A stretch of DNA of 5,758 nucleotides from CAISDA01 sp050258555 (GCA_050258555.1 JBLMZA010000073.1:1-5758); one strand, 5' to 3'. Positions 1 through 5,345 are shown, counted from the first letter of the stretch. Made by a program: numbers and translations. The notes: generated from the sequence alone by a model not told the origin.

Positions 1-3
1 TTA

Positions 4-33
4 TTGCTTCTCTCCCGAACATGCCGTACTTTT
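4..33 (+). promoter_or_regulatory. Possible weak promoter of the TIGR03546/TIGR03545 pair
   Basis: TTGCTT at 4-9 and TACTTT at 27-32 are separated by 17 bases, a legal sigma70 layout with only three of six matches in each box. The same bases also fit the Bacteroidota-type pattern loosely, with TTG at 4-6 and TAnnTTT at 27-33. This is inference only: nothing else in the first 68 bases looks like a promoter, and the true one may lie before the window. Confidence 0.2.
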
Positions 34-68
34 AACTACTGTCAGAAAAATTTCAGGAGACTTGCCGC

Positions 69-599
69 ATGTTCTGGCTCAAATTCATCACCAATTTCAT
101 CAAGATCCTCCGCGCCGGGCAGACGCCGAGGCAGATCGCCGGGGGCTTCGCCCTCGGCTCGATCCTCGGACTCTCGCCGCACTTCACGCTGCAGAATATC
201 GCCATCTGGGTGATCCTGCTCGTGCTCGATGTGAATCTCTCGGCCGCCACGGTGGCGATCACGACATTCGCACTCATCGCCTTCATCTTCGACCCCGCAT
301 TCCACCGCCTGGGCTATTTCATCCTGGTCGAGATCCCCTCGCTGCAGCCCTTCTGGACGGAGCTCTACAATGCGCCGCTGGCCCCGCTCACGAAATTCAA
401 CAACACGGTGGTCATGGGAAGCTTCGCCGGCGCCATCGTGCTCTTTCTTCCGGTCTACTTCGGCATGAAGCAGTTCGTGATCCAGTACCGGGCGCACCTC
501 TACGTGAAGATCGAACGGTGGAAGGTCTATCAGACGATCAGCAAGAGCTCGCTCGTGCAGTGGTACCAGCGCGTGCGCGATCTGGGAGGCCTGCGATGA
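69..599 (+). CDS. DUF2062-type inner-membrane protein, TIGR03546 family
   Basis: This 176-residue hydrophobic protein has the DUF2062 hallmark near its N-terminus: a TPRQIAGGFALG segment (19-30) followed by GLSPHFTLQN (34-43), that is, a glycine-rich helix, a proline and a short aromatic turn. Hydrophobic stretches at about 22-54, 57-75 and 113-133 suggest two to four membrane passes, with a basic, probably cytoplasmic tail (140-176). The start is supported by AGGAG at 55-59, nine bases before the ATG. Its stop overlaps the next start (ATGA, 596-599), so the two are translationally coupled. Size, DUF2062-like head and a partner with TIGR03545 features match the conserved pair TIGR03546-TIGR03545, which I recall as a rare two-gene set in diderm bacteria with no assigned biochemical function. 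Family assignment is from memory of the pattern, not from a search. The function is unknown; a supporting role for the partner in the inner membrane is inferred. Confidence 0.85.
   Translation: MFWLKFITNFIKILRAGQTPRQIAGGFALGSILGLSPHFTLQNIAIWVILLVLDVNLSAATVAITTFALIAFIFDPAFHRLGYFILVEIPSLQPFWTELYNAPLAPLTKFNNTVVMGSFAGAIVLFLPVYFGMKQFVIQYRAHLYVKIERWKVYQTISKSSLVQWYQRVRDLGGLR
584..589 (+). promoter_or_regulatory. Ribosome binding site fixing the start of the TIGR03545 gene
   Basis: GGGAGG ends six bases before the ATG at 596. The reading frame is open far upstream, back to 62, so this site and the change from arginine/histidine-rich shadow sequence to a lysine-plus-hydrophobic membrane anchor settle the start at 596. 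Confidence 0.7.
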
Positions 600-2494
600 G
601 AAAAAAATTCGTGTACTTCGTGCTCATTCCCTTCATCATCATTTCCGTGGTCGTCTATCTCTTCATCGACTCCTGGATCGAGTCGGGCATGGAATCGGCG
701 GGCGAATCGATGGTCGGCGCCAAAGTCGAAATCGACAATCTGAAGCTGACATTGAATCCGATCGCGATCGAATTCAAAAAGCTCCAGGTCGCCAATCCCG
801 ATGATGTCTGGAAGAATATCTTCGAGACGGGCAAGGTGCGCTTCTCGCTCAATTTCGGACAGCTCATACGCGGCAAATACATCGTCGAGACGATGGAAGT
901 GAACGATCTCGTCCTCGGCACCAGGCGCACCACAAGCGGATACATTCCGAAGGAGCCCGAGCCGCCGAGGGACCCGAACAATCCCCCGCTTTCCGAGCAG
1001 CTGAAGAAGCTTGTTTCCAACAAGATGAGCGATGCGCCGATATTCGATCTCGACCGGCTGCGCAAGCAGTTCAAGATCGACAGCCTGCTCAATTACAAGA
1101 ACCTGAAGTCGGTCCAGCATTTCGAGACGATGAAGGCGCAGGTTCTGGCCTCGAGCCGGCAGTGGGATTCGACATTGGCCGATATCGAAAAATCGAAGCA
1201 GCAGCTGAAGGAGGCCGAAGCGACCGTGCGCTCGATCAATGTGAACGCGATCCAGAAGGTGGACGACGCCCTGAAACTGATCGACAAGGTCGACAAGACA
1301 TACAAGACCGTGCAGGATCTGAATGCGACATTCGTCAACCGCCGCACGGCCATTACGTCGAATGTGACGACGCTCTATCAGTCGGCGAAGGTCGCGCCCG
1401 ATGTGCTGAAATCGGATTATCAGTCCGTGATGGCGCTGGCGAAGATTCCCGATCTGAGCACAAGCGGACTCACGCGGCTGCTTCTCGGGCGGAAGATCTT
1501 TGCCGAAGCCGACAAGTATATGGGATGGATCGACAAGGTGAAAGCCGAGATTCCGAAATACATGCCGAAGCCCGAGATCGAATATCCCAAGCGCTTCAAG
1601 GGACAGGATATCCTGTTTCCTGTCGCACGCGCCTATCCGAAGTGGTGGGTGAAAAATATCGCGATTTCGGGCGGAGAGGACCGCACGCAGGACGCCGAAT
1701 TTCTCTACGGCCGCGGACAGGTGAAGAACGTCACGAACAACCAGCAGATCACGGGCGTGCCGCTTACCGTGTCGCTCGAGGCGACCAAGGGCAGAACGCA
1801 TGCCATCACATTCGATGCGCGCTTCGATCGGACAAAGCCCGCCCGGTCGCATGACTTTTACCGCGCGACGCTTTCCGGCATGAAAAGCGGCGACTTCGTG
1901 ATCGGTCAGGCCAACTTTCTTCCGGGCAAGCTCACCAATATGACCACCGATATCGCCGTGACGGCCGATGTGCCCGAGCGCGGATTCGATGCGAAAGTGG
2001 GCGCGGACTTCAAGAACTTCTCGCTTGTCTTCGATGCCGCGCCGAAAAACGATGTGGAGCGCATCGTGCGTTCGATTCTCGAGGCGGTGCACGGCTTCCA
2101 TCTCGATGTCCGGTTCTGGAACACCGGCAACGGACTCGATGTCGCGCTGGCGACCGATCTGGACACACAGATCGCCAATCGCACGAAGCAGGTGATCGGC
2201 GAGGAAGTGGCGAAGCTCGAGGCGCAGGTGCGCGCCAAGGTCGATGCGAAGATCGCCGAGAAGCGCGCGGAGTTCGAAAAGCTCTACGACGAGAAGAAGA
2301 AGGAAGTGGACACGCGCATCGCCGAATATGAAAAGCTGATCAACGACAAGATCGCGATGGTCGAGGCGAAGAAGAAGGAACTCACTGATCGCGTGGAAGC
2401 CGAAAAGAACAAGCAGGTCGATGAAGCAAAAAAGAAGGTGGAGTCGGAGGCGAAGAAACGGCTCGAAGGCCTGAAAAAGAACATATTCAAATAA
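596..2494 (+). CDS. Membrane-anchored AsmA-like envelope protein, TIGR03545 family
   Basis: The 632-residue protein has a single N-terminal membrane anchor (about 5-25, after the basic MRKK), leaving the rest in the periplasm. Residues 40-110 resemble the N-terminus of AsmA/DUF748-type proteins: amphipathic strands, VEIDNLKLTLNP (44-55), then a basal-strand pattern ending at MEVNDLVLGTR (100-110). A proline-rich linker (117-131), a helical and coiled-coil region (about 175-245), a beta-rich part (about 335-520, with WWVKNIAISGG at 350-360) and a very charged Lys/Glu/Ala coiled coil (about 523-632) follow. There are no cysteines. It overlaps its DUF2062 partner by four bases. Known: TIGR03545 is an uncharacterised family usually next to TIGR03546. 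Inferred: like AsmA proteins it may span the periplasm and help move lipid or assemble the outer membrane. Confidence is high for a real gene, good for the family and low for the role. Confidence 0.85.
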   Translation: MRKKFVYFVLIPFIIISVVVYLFIDSWIESGMESAGESMVGAKVEIDNLKLTLNPIAIEFKKLQVANPDDVWKNIFETGKVRFSLNFGQLIRGKYIVETMEVNDLVLGTRRTTSGYIPKEPEPPRDPNNPPLSEQLKKLVSNKMSDAPIFDLDRLRKQFKIDSLLNYKNLKSVQHFETMKAQVLASSRQWDSTLADIEKSKQQLKEAEATVRSINVNAIQKVDDALKLIDKVDKTYKTVQDLNATFVNRRTAITSNVTTLYQSAKVAPDVLKSDYQSVMALAKIPDLSTSGLTRLLLGRKIFAEADKYMGWIDKVKAEIPKYMPKPEIEYPKRFKGQDILFPVARAYPKWWVKNIAISGGEDRTQDAEFLYGRGQVKNVTNNQQITGVPLTVSLEATKGRTHAITFDARFDRTKPARSHDFYRATLSGMKSGDFVIGQANFLPGKLTNMTTDIAVTADVPERGFDAKVGADFKNFSLVFDAAPKNDVERIVRSILEAVHGFHLDVRFWNTGNGLDVALATDLDTQIANRTKQVIGEEVAKLEAQVRAKVDAKIAEKRAEFEKLYDEKKKEVDTRIAEYEKLINDKIAMVEAKKKELTDRVEAEKNKQVDEAKKKVESEAKKRLEGLKKNIFK

Positions 2495-2506
2495 TCATTT
2501 TCGTGT

Positions 2507-2542
2507 GGGCGAATCGCTGATTCGCCCTTGCGTGTTTTTTTT
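2507..2542 (+). terminator. Rho-independent terminator after the TIGR pair
   Basis: A perfect nine-base-pair stem (GGGCGAATC at 2507-2515 with GATTCGCCC at 2519-2527) closes a three-base loop. Eight T residues follow at 2535-2542, offset seven bases from the stem. It begins 12 bases after the TIGR03545 stop. The offset may weaken it. The T-run ends only nine bases before the next gene's ATG. Confidence 0.8.
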
Positions 2543-2551
2543 CCATTTCCC

Positions 2552-3502
2552 ATGAAACCATCCGCCCTCATATTCGCGCTTCTTTGTTGCTCCATCGCCG
2601 TGCAGGCGCAGATCGATACCGTCGCGCGTCCCGTGCCGAAACTGCCGTCGTATTACAAACAGGATCGTCAGCGTGCCAGGCAGCTTTCGAAGATCGTTTC
2701 GGAACTCAGGCTCGATTCCTCGTTCAATGTCGGCGAGGACGGCACCGAGGAAATCTCGCTTGCCGTGATCGATCTCAAAGGCGGCGTGCCGAAATTCGCG
2801 GGCGTCAATCCCGGCAATTTCATCTATCCCGCATCGGTCTACAAGATGTATGTGGCGGCGGAAGTGCTGCATCAGTGCTATGAAGGGCGTCATGCATTGA
2901 CCGAAGCGGTCGTGGTCAAGCCGCATAACTCCGTGGACCGTCAGCGCGAGATCTCCTGGGATCCGCGTCCGCTTCTGGCATCAGGCGATACCGTGACGGT
3001 GAACTATCTTCTGGATCTCATGATCACGCGCTCGGACAATTCCGCCGCCAACTGCCTGATCGATCTTGCCACGAGGCCGAAGATCAACGAACTCATGCAT
3101 GCGAATCATTGGGAGGGAAGCGAAGTCACGCGCAAGTTCGTCAAGCGCGCCTTCGAGGATTCGGGCTATGCGAAGGTGCCCTCGACGATGACCTGCGCCA
3201 TGCATGCTGCGGACTTCATGTATAAGATCGAAACCACCCGGCTCGTGAATCCGTGGGTAAGCCAGCAGATGAAGGTCCTGCTCGGACGCCAATTGGACAA
3301 GTCGAAGCTTGCCCAGGGTCTGCCGAAGGATGCGATGATGTATCACAAGACCGGATGGTATTCCTACTGGACCAATGACGTCGGCATCGTCGATAACGGC
3401 CGCGTGCGCTACATCGTGGCCTGCTTCATGCCGCTGGAAGAAGACCGGGCGCGTCCCCTGATGAAGGCGCTCTCGGAAAAAATATTCGCGCTGTTCCGCT
3501 GA
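2552..3502 (+). CDS. Exported class A beta-lactamase-like serine hydrolase
   Basis: This is a 316-residue protein with a Sec signal peptide (hydrophobic 4-17, likely cut after A19 in VQA-Q). All three active-site motifs of the penicillin-recognising fold are present in class A order and spacing: S95-V-Y-K98 (SxxK, in the YPASVYKMY context), S161-D-N163, and K266-T-G268. It therefore belongs to the beta-lactamase/DD-peptidase superfamily (Pfam Beta-lactamase2-like) and works in the periplasm on a beta-lactam or peptidoglycan-type substrate. The omega-loop ExxLN motif carrying the class A deacylating glutamate is not seen: counting from SDN, its place falls in KFVKRAF (195-201), with E202 the nearest acid. 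A cell-wall hydrolase or carboxypeptidase role is thus at least as likely as resistance. The ATG at 2552 is chosen because it begins the signal peptide; the upstream in-frame TTG at 2528 lies inside the terminator. No Shine-Dalgarno sequence is visible. Confidence 0.85.
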   Translation: MKPSALIFALLCCSIAVQAQIDTVARPVPKLPSYYKQDRQRARQLSKIVSELRLDSSFNVGEDGTEEISLAVIDLKGGVPKFAGVNPGNFIYPASVYKMYVAAEVLHQCYEGRHALTEAVVVKPHNSVDRQREISWDPRPLLASGDTVTVNYLLDLMITRSDNSAANCLIDLATRPKINELMHANHWEGSEVTRKFVKRAFEDSGYAKVPSTMTCAMHAADFMYKIETTRLVNPWVSQQMKVLLGRQLDKSKLAQGLPKDAMMYHKTGWYSYWTNDVGIVDNGRVRYIVACFMPLEEDRARPLMKALSEKIFALFR

Positions 3503-3517
3503 TCATGCGTTCATGAG

Positions 3518-3523
3518 AAGGAG
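3518..3523 (+). promoter_or_regulatory. Ribosome binding site of the methyltransferase
   Basis: AAGGAG is placed eight bases before the ATG at 3532, within the 29-base gap after the hydrolase. It shows that this genome uses classical Shine-Dalgarno initiation, in contrast to the hydrolase upstream. Confidence 0.75.
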
Positions 3524-3531
3524 AAATCATC

Positions 3532-4128
3532 ATGACGTCAGATGCCGGTGTGCATGAGGCTCCCGTTGCCGCAAAGACGAAGGTGTGTCCGTGGTGGATG
3601 ATCCATGCATTCGATAATCCGATCCGCCGGATTTTCCAGAATCCCGAAGTGATTCTGGAGGGACTCGTGAAGAGAGGCGATCATTGCCTGGATCTCGGAT
3701 GCGGCTACGGATATTTCACCGTGCCCATGGCCGTACTTGCATCGAAGGAGGGAGCGGTCACCGCGGCCGATCTGCAGGAGGAAATGCTTACGGGAGTGAA
3801 GCGCCGTGCAGAAAATGCGGGGATGGCGGACCGCATCCGATTCCATAAGGTGGATGCCGTTGAACTTTCGTTGCAGAAGGAGTATGATTTCGCGCTGGCA
3901 TTCTGGATGATCCACGAAGTTCCCGATCAGGAATCGACATTGAAGCAAATTGCCGAGGCGCTGAAACCCGAAGGACGATTCCTGCTTGTCGAACCCAAGG
4001 GCCATGTCACGGAATCGGCATTCGCCCGGACAGTAGGGCTTGCCAGGCGCGCGGGGATGCGGCCGGTTGCCGAACCCCACATCCGCTTCAGCCGCGCGGT
4101 CCTGTTGACATCGGATGCCGGCGCATAA
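3532..4128 (+). CDS. Class I SAM-dependent methyltransferase
   Basis: This is a 198-residue soluble protein with the Rossmann-fold methyltransferase signature. Motif I is LDLGCGYGYF (53-62) and binds SAM. An acidic end of strand two is at D80 (AADLQ, ribose hydroxyls), D108 lies in RFHKVDAVEL (adenine contact region), the post-motif strand is ALAFWMIHEVPD (121-132), and LKPEGRFLLVEP (144-155) follows. The arrangement is that of the Methyltransf_11/25 UbiE-like group, which also includes arsenite methyltransferases, but the cysteines needed for arsenite methylation are not seen as a set (only C19, C52 and C57). The substrate cannot be named. The N-terminal CPWWMIHAFDNPIRR (19-33) is a feature often seen in small stand-alone members. 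The C-terminus (IRFSRAVLL) looks complete. The start has a good ribosome site. It lies 29 bases after the hydrolase and 49 before a small exported protein, so an operon is plausible. Confidence 0.88.
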   Translation: MTSDAGVHEAPVAAKTKVCPWWMIHAFDNPIRRIFQNPEVILEGLVKRGDHCLDLGCGYGYFTVPMAVLASKEGAVTAADLQEEMLTGVKRRAENAGMADRIRFHKVDAVELSLQKEYDFALAFWMIHEVPDQESTLKQIAEALKPEGRFLLVEPKGHVTESAFARTVGLARRAGMRPVAEPHIRFSRAVLLTSDAGA

Positions 4129-4166
4129 TAGACAAGCCGATGTCTCTTCTGAAGCAAACAATAATC

Positions 4167-4172
4167 GGGAGG
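4167..4172 (+). promoter_or_regulatory. Ribosome binding site deciding the start at 4178 or 4181
   Basis: GGGAGG lies five bases before the ATG at 4178 and eight before a second in-frame ATG at 4181. It rules out the longer open frame that begins at 4115 inside the methyltransferase gene. Confidence 0.65.
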
Positions 4173-4177
4173 ATCGG

Positions 4178-4600
4178 ATGATGCATCATATCGTTATGGC
4201 ATGCCTGTGCCTCGCGCTCGGATTCTGCGAGCATGCGACAGAGCCTGCGACACAGAAAATCGGCGTTGAGTTTGAATTGAAGTACAAAGAATCCGCGCAG
4301 ATCGAGCAGGGGGAGAAGTTCACGATCACATACAAAGACCTGCTCGAGGATTCGCGCTGTCCGATCGGCGTCGAGTGCGTGTGGGCGGGAAACGCGAAGG
4401 TGCTGCTGCGTATCGCCGAGAGGGATTCTTCCGTCAATACGACGCTGGAGCCGAAGCAGACGACGCATCTCGGAGGAGACGGTACGCGCTACACCGTCCA
4501 GCTGCTTGCTGTCACGCCGTATCCGGTCTACGGCGTCACGATGAAGAAGGAAGAAACGAAGATCCGTCTTATCGTTACGACGGACAATCAAGATCGGTGA
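4178..4600 (+). CDS. Small exported protein with a CPxGxxCxWAG motif, function unknown
   Basis: This 140-residue protein begins MMHHIVMACLCLALGFCEH, a short hydrophobic export signal. A lipoprotein is possible, with C17 after LGF as the likeliest modified cysteine, but phenylalanine just before it does not fit a standard lipobox. The mature part looks like an all-beta domain. Its striking block, DSRCPIGVECVWAG (residues about 56-69), has two cysteines five apart and a tryptophan. I recognise this block from small uncharacterised exported proteins of many bacteria, but know no function for it. The cysteine pair may form a disulfide or a metal site; that is inference. The C-terminus is rich in beta-branched residues and ends NQDR. 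The gene follows the methyltransferase by 49 bases and converges on the antitoxin gene, with only 13 bases between stops. Confidence 0.75.
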   Translation: MMHHIVMACLCLALGFCEHATEPATQKIGVEFELKYKESAQIEQGEKFTITYKDLLEDSRCPIGVECVWAGNAKVLLRIAERDSSVNTTLEPKQTTHLGGDGTRYTVQLLAVTPYPVYGVTMKKEETKIRLIVTTDNQDR

Positions 4601-4619
4601 GAGAGAAGAGGAGTCACCG
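4595..4619. repeat. Inverted repeat at the convergent stop codons
   Basis: CGGTGA (4595-4600) and TCACCG (4614-4619) form a perfect six-base inverted repeat around a 13-base all-purine (plus-strand) spacer. Each arm contains the TGA stop of one of the two converging genes. There is no T-run on either side, so it is at best a weak two-way terminator and may be chance. Confidence 0.3.
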
Positions 4620-4925
4620 TGGCAGCATGCGGGCTACAGTCTGCCGGGATGTTTTCAGTGCGAGCAATGTTTTTACAAGCAGGTCCAAAGAAATTGCCGG
4701 ATCGCCGGCTTCCATTTTTGCCACGCGTGACTGGCTTGATCTGATCAACTGCGCAAGATCTTTTTGAGTGATCTTGAGCGCCCTCCGTCTTTTTTGAAGG
4801 CTTTTGCTCAGTGCAAGCTTAAGTTCGATATATGCTATCTCGTATTCATTGAGCTCCAGAAAGTCCGCGGCTTTTCCCAATTTCCATCCTGCGGCTTCAA
4901 GGTTTTTTCGTTTTGATTGATCCAT
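4614..4925 (-). CDS. higA: HigA-type antitoxin, XRE-family DNA-binding protein
   Basis: This 103-residue protein has an N-terminal helical part (RKNLEAAGWKLGKAADFLEL, 6-25) typical of XRE antitoxins paired with Gp49/HigB-type toxins. A Cro/C1 helix-turn-helix follows at about 42-73: LQKRRRALKITQKDLAQL and then SSQSRVAKMEAG, with the recognition helix around QSRVAKME. A short dimerising tail (79-103) ends it. It should bind and neutralise the toxin encoded just upstream and repress the shared promoter. The ATG at 4925 is preferred, with AGGTGAG at 4930-4936 in front. A GTG at 4934 would add MSA and leaves only five bases after the toxin stop, but has no ribosome site. The gene is visibly A/T-richer than its surroundings. 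The symbol reflects the family type, not an orthologue assignment. Confidence 0.88.
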   Translation of the reverse strand: MDQSKRKNLEAAGWKLGKAADFLELNEYEIAYIELKLALSKSLQKRRRALKITQKDLAQLIRSSQSRVAKMEAGDPAISLDLLVKTLLALKTSRQTVARMLPR

Positions 4926-4929
4926 CGCG

Positions 4930-4936
4930 CTCACCT
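4930..4936 (-). promoter_or_regulatory. Antitoxin ribosome binding site
   Basis: Read on the minus strand, AGGTGAG precedes the ATG at 4925, with AGG eight bases from it. It overlaps the alternative GTG start at 4934, so it supports the inner ATG. The toxin has no comparable site, which would favour more antitoxin than toxin per transcript. Confidence 0.5.
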
Positions 4937-4939
4937 GAC

Positions 4940-5275
4940 TTAATTGATAGAATCGTATGCCTGAATTCTTTTTTTACAGGAATTGATGATGTGCCTTGGA
5001 ATCTGCTGTGATTTCTTGTTGAAAACTTCCAATATCACTATTGCATCATCATCGACCCGATAAATGATGCGCCAGATGGAATTCTCATCAGTAATGCGCA
5101 ACTCATGACATCGAGCGCCTATGGACGGCATCGGTCTGGACCAGGGAAGAGACAGCATGTCGCCACGCTGCAGACGACGAAGCAGGAAGCCGGTTTCAAT
5201 TCTGGCCGGGGATGAGAGAGGAGGAGTTTTTATCTCACCATGAAGCCAGACAAGAGGTTTATCCATCGCGCTCAT
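4940..5275 (-). CDS. higB: HigB/RelE-superfamily toxin, phage Gp49-like
   Basis: The protein has 111 residues from the ATG at 5275, or 108 from the in-frame ATG at 5266. It carries the conserved run of Gp49-like (PF05973) toxins: KPLVWLHGEIKTPP near the N-terminus, ARIETGFLLRRLQ, PMPSIGARCHELRI, then WRIIYRVDDDAIVILEVFNKK. Toxins of this superfamily cut mRNA, usually on the ribosome. The conserved basic residues of the fold (arginine in HELRI, arginine in WRI, the lysines in FNKK) are all present, so it looks intact. Length is normal. Toxin before antitoxin is the HigBA order, and the antitoxin follows within 14 bases. A near-consensus promoter ends so close that the predicted transcript begins at about the first ATG, so the mRNA may be leaderless or the second ATG may be used. 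The symbol denotes family type only. Confidence 0.88.
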   Translation of the reverse strand: MSAMDKPLVWLHGEIKTPPLSSPARIETGFLLRRLQRGDMLSLPWSRPMPSIGARCHELRITDENSIWRIIYRVDDDAIVILEVFNKKSQQIPRHIINSCKKRIQAYDSIN

Positions 5276-5280
5276 TTTTC

Positions 5281-5309
5281 AATATATGTCAAATATGACA
5301 TATTGTCAA
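5281..5309 (-). promoter_or_regulatory. Sigma70-type promoter of the toxin-antitoxin operon
   Basis: On the minus strand, TTGACA (5309-5304, six of six) and TATATT (5286-5281, five of six) are separated by exactly 17 bases. Transcription is expected to start at about 5273-5275, at the first toxin ATG. This is the best promoter match in the window. Confidence 0.75.
5284..5303. promoter_or_regulatory. Probable operator of the toxin-antitoxin operon
   Basis: ATATGTCA (5284-5291) and TGACATAT (5296-5303) form a perfect eight-base inverted repeat with a four-base AATA spacer. It covers the -10 edge and the spacer of the minus-strand promoter, the usual place for autorepression by an XRE antitoxin. 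A third TGTCA box at 5304-5308 lies in the -35 region. Binding by this antitoxin is inferred. Confidence 0.6.
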
Positions 5310-5330
5310 ATTTCTGGATTGCTTTATCGT
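5303..5330 (+). promoter_or_regulatory. Possible promoter of the lipoprotein gene, back to back with the toxin promoter
   Basis: TTGTCA (5303-5308, five of six) and TATCGT (5325-5330, four of six) are 16 bases apart on the plus strand. The -35 box overlaps the toxin promoter's -35 box on the other strand. The -10 box is weak, so this is tentative. Confidence 0.35.
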
Positions 5331-5345
5331 TTCAATGGAAAAAAT

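Noticed and set aside
42..497. 151-residue minus-strand open frame opposite the DUF2062 gene
   Set aside because: The product is a highly charged Arg/Glu/Asp/His string typical of antisense shadows; the plus-strand membrane protein explains the conservation-like pattern.
62..595. Upstream extension of the TIGR03545 frame across the whole DUF2062 gene
   Set aside because: The translation is Arg/His/Pro-rich shadow sequence, the first codon is not preceded by a proper site, and a clear ribosome site plus membrane anchor begin the protein at 596.
530..2101. 523-residue antisense open frame on the minus strand
   Set aside because: It mirrors the codon bias of the TIGR03545 gene; its product is low-complexity in His, Arg, Leu and Asp, with no recognisable domain and no ribosome site.
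2528..2551. TTG start giving eight extra residues to the serine hydrolase
   Set aside because: The codons lie on the terminator and T-run, and the signal peptide begins naturally at the ATG at 2552.
2552..3502. Calling the hydrolase an antibiotic-resistance beta-lactamase
   Set aside because: The omega-loop glutamate motif is not visible and there is no resistance context, so the substrate is left open.
3532..4128. Arsenite methyltransferase assignment
   Set aside because: The SAM-binding fold is clear, but the cysteine set expected for arsenite binding is not present, so only a general methyltransferase call is supported.
4115..4177. Longer start for the small exported protein, inside the methyltransferase gene
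   Set aside because: It would bury the export signal behind 21 polar residues, and GGGAGG at 4167 points to 4178 or 4181.
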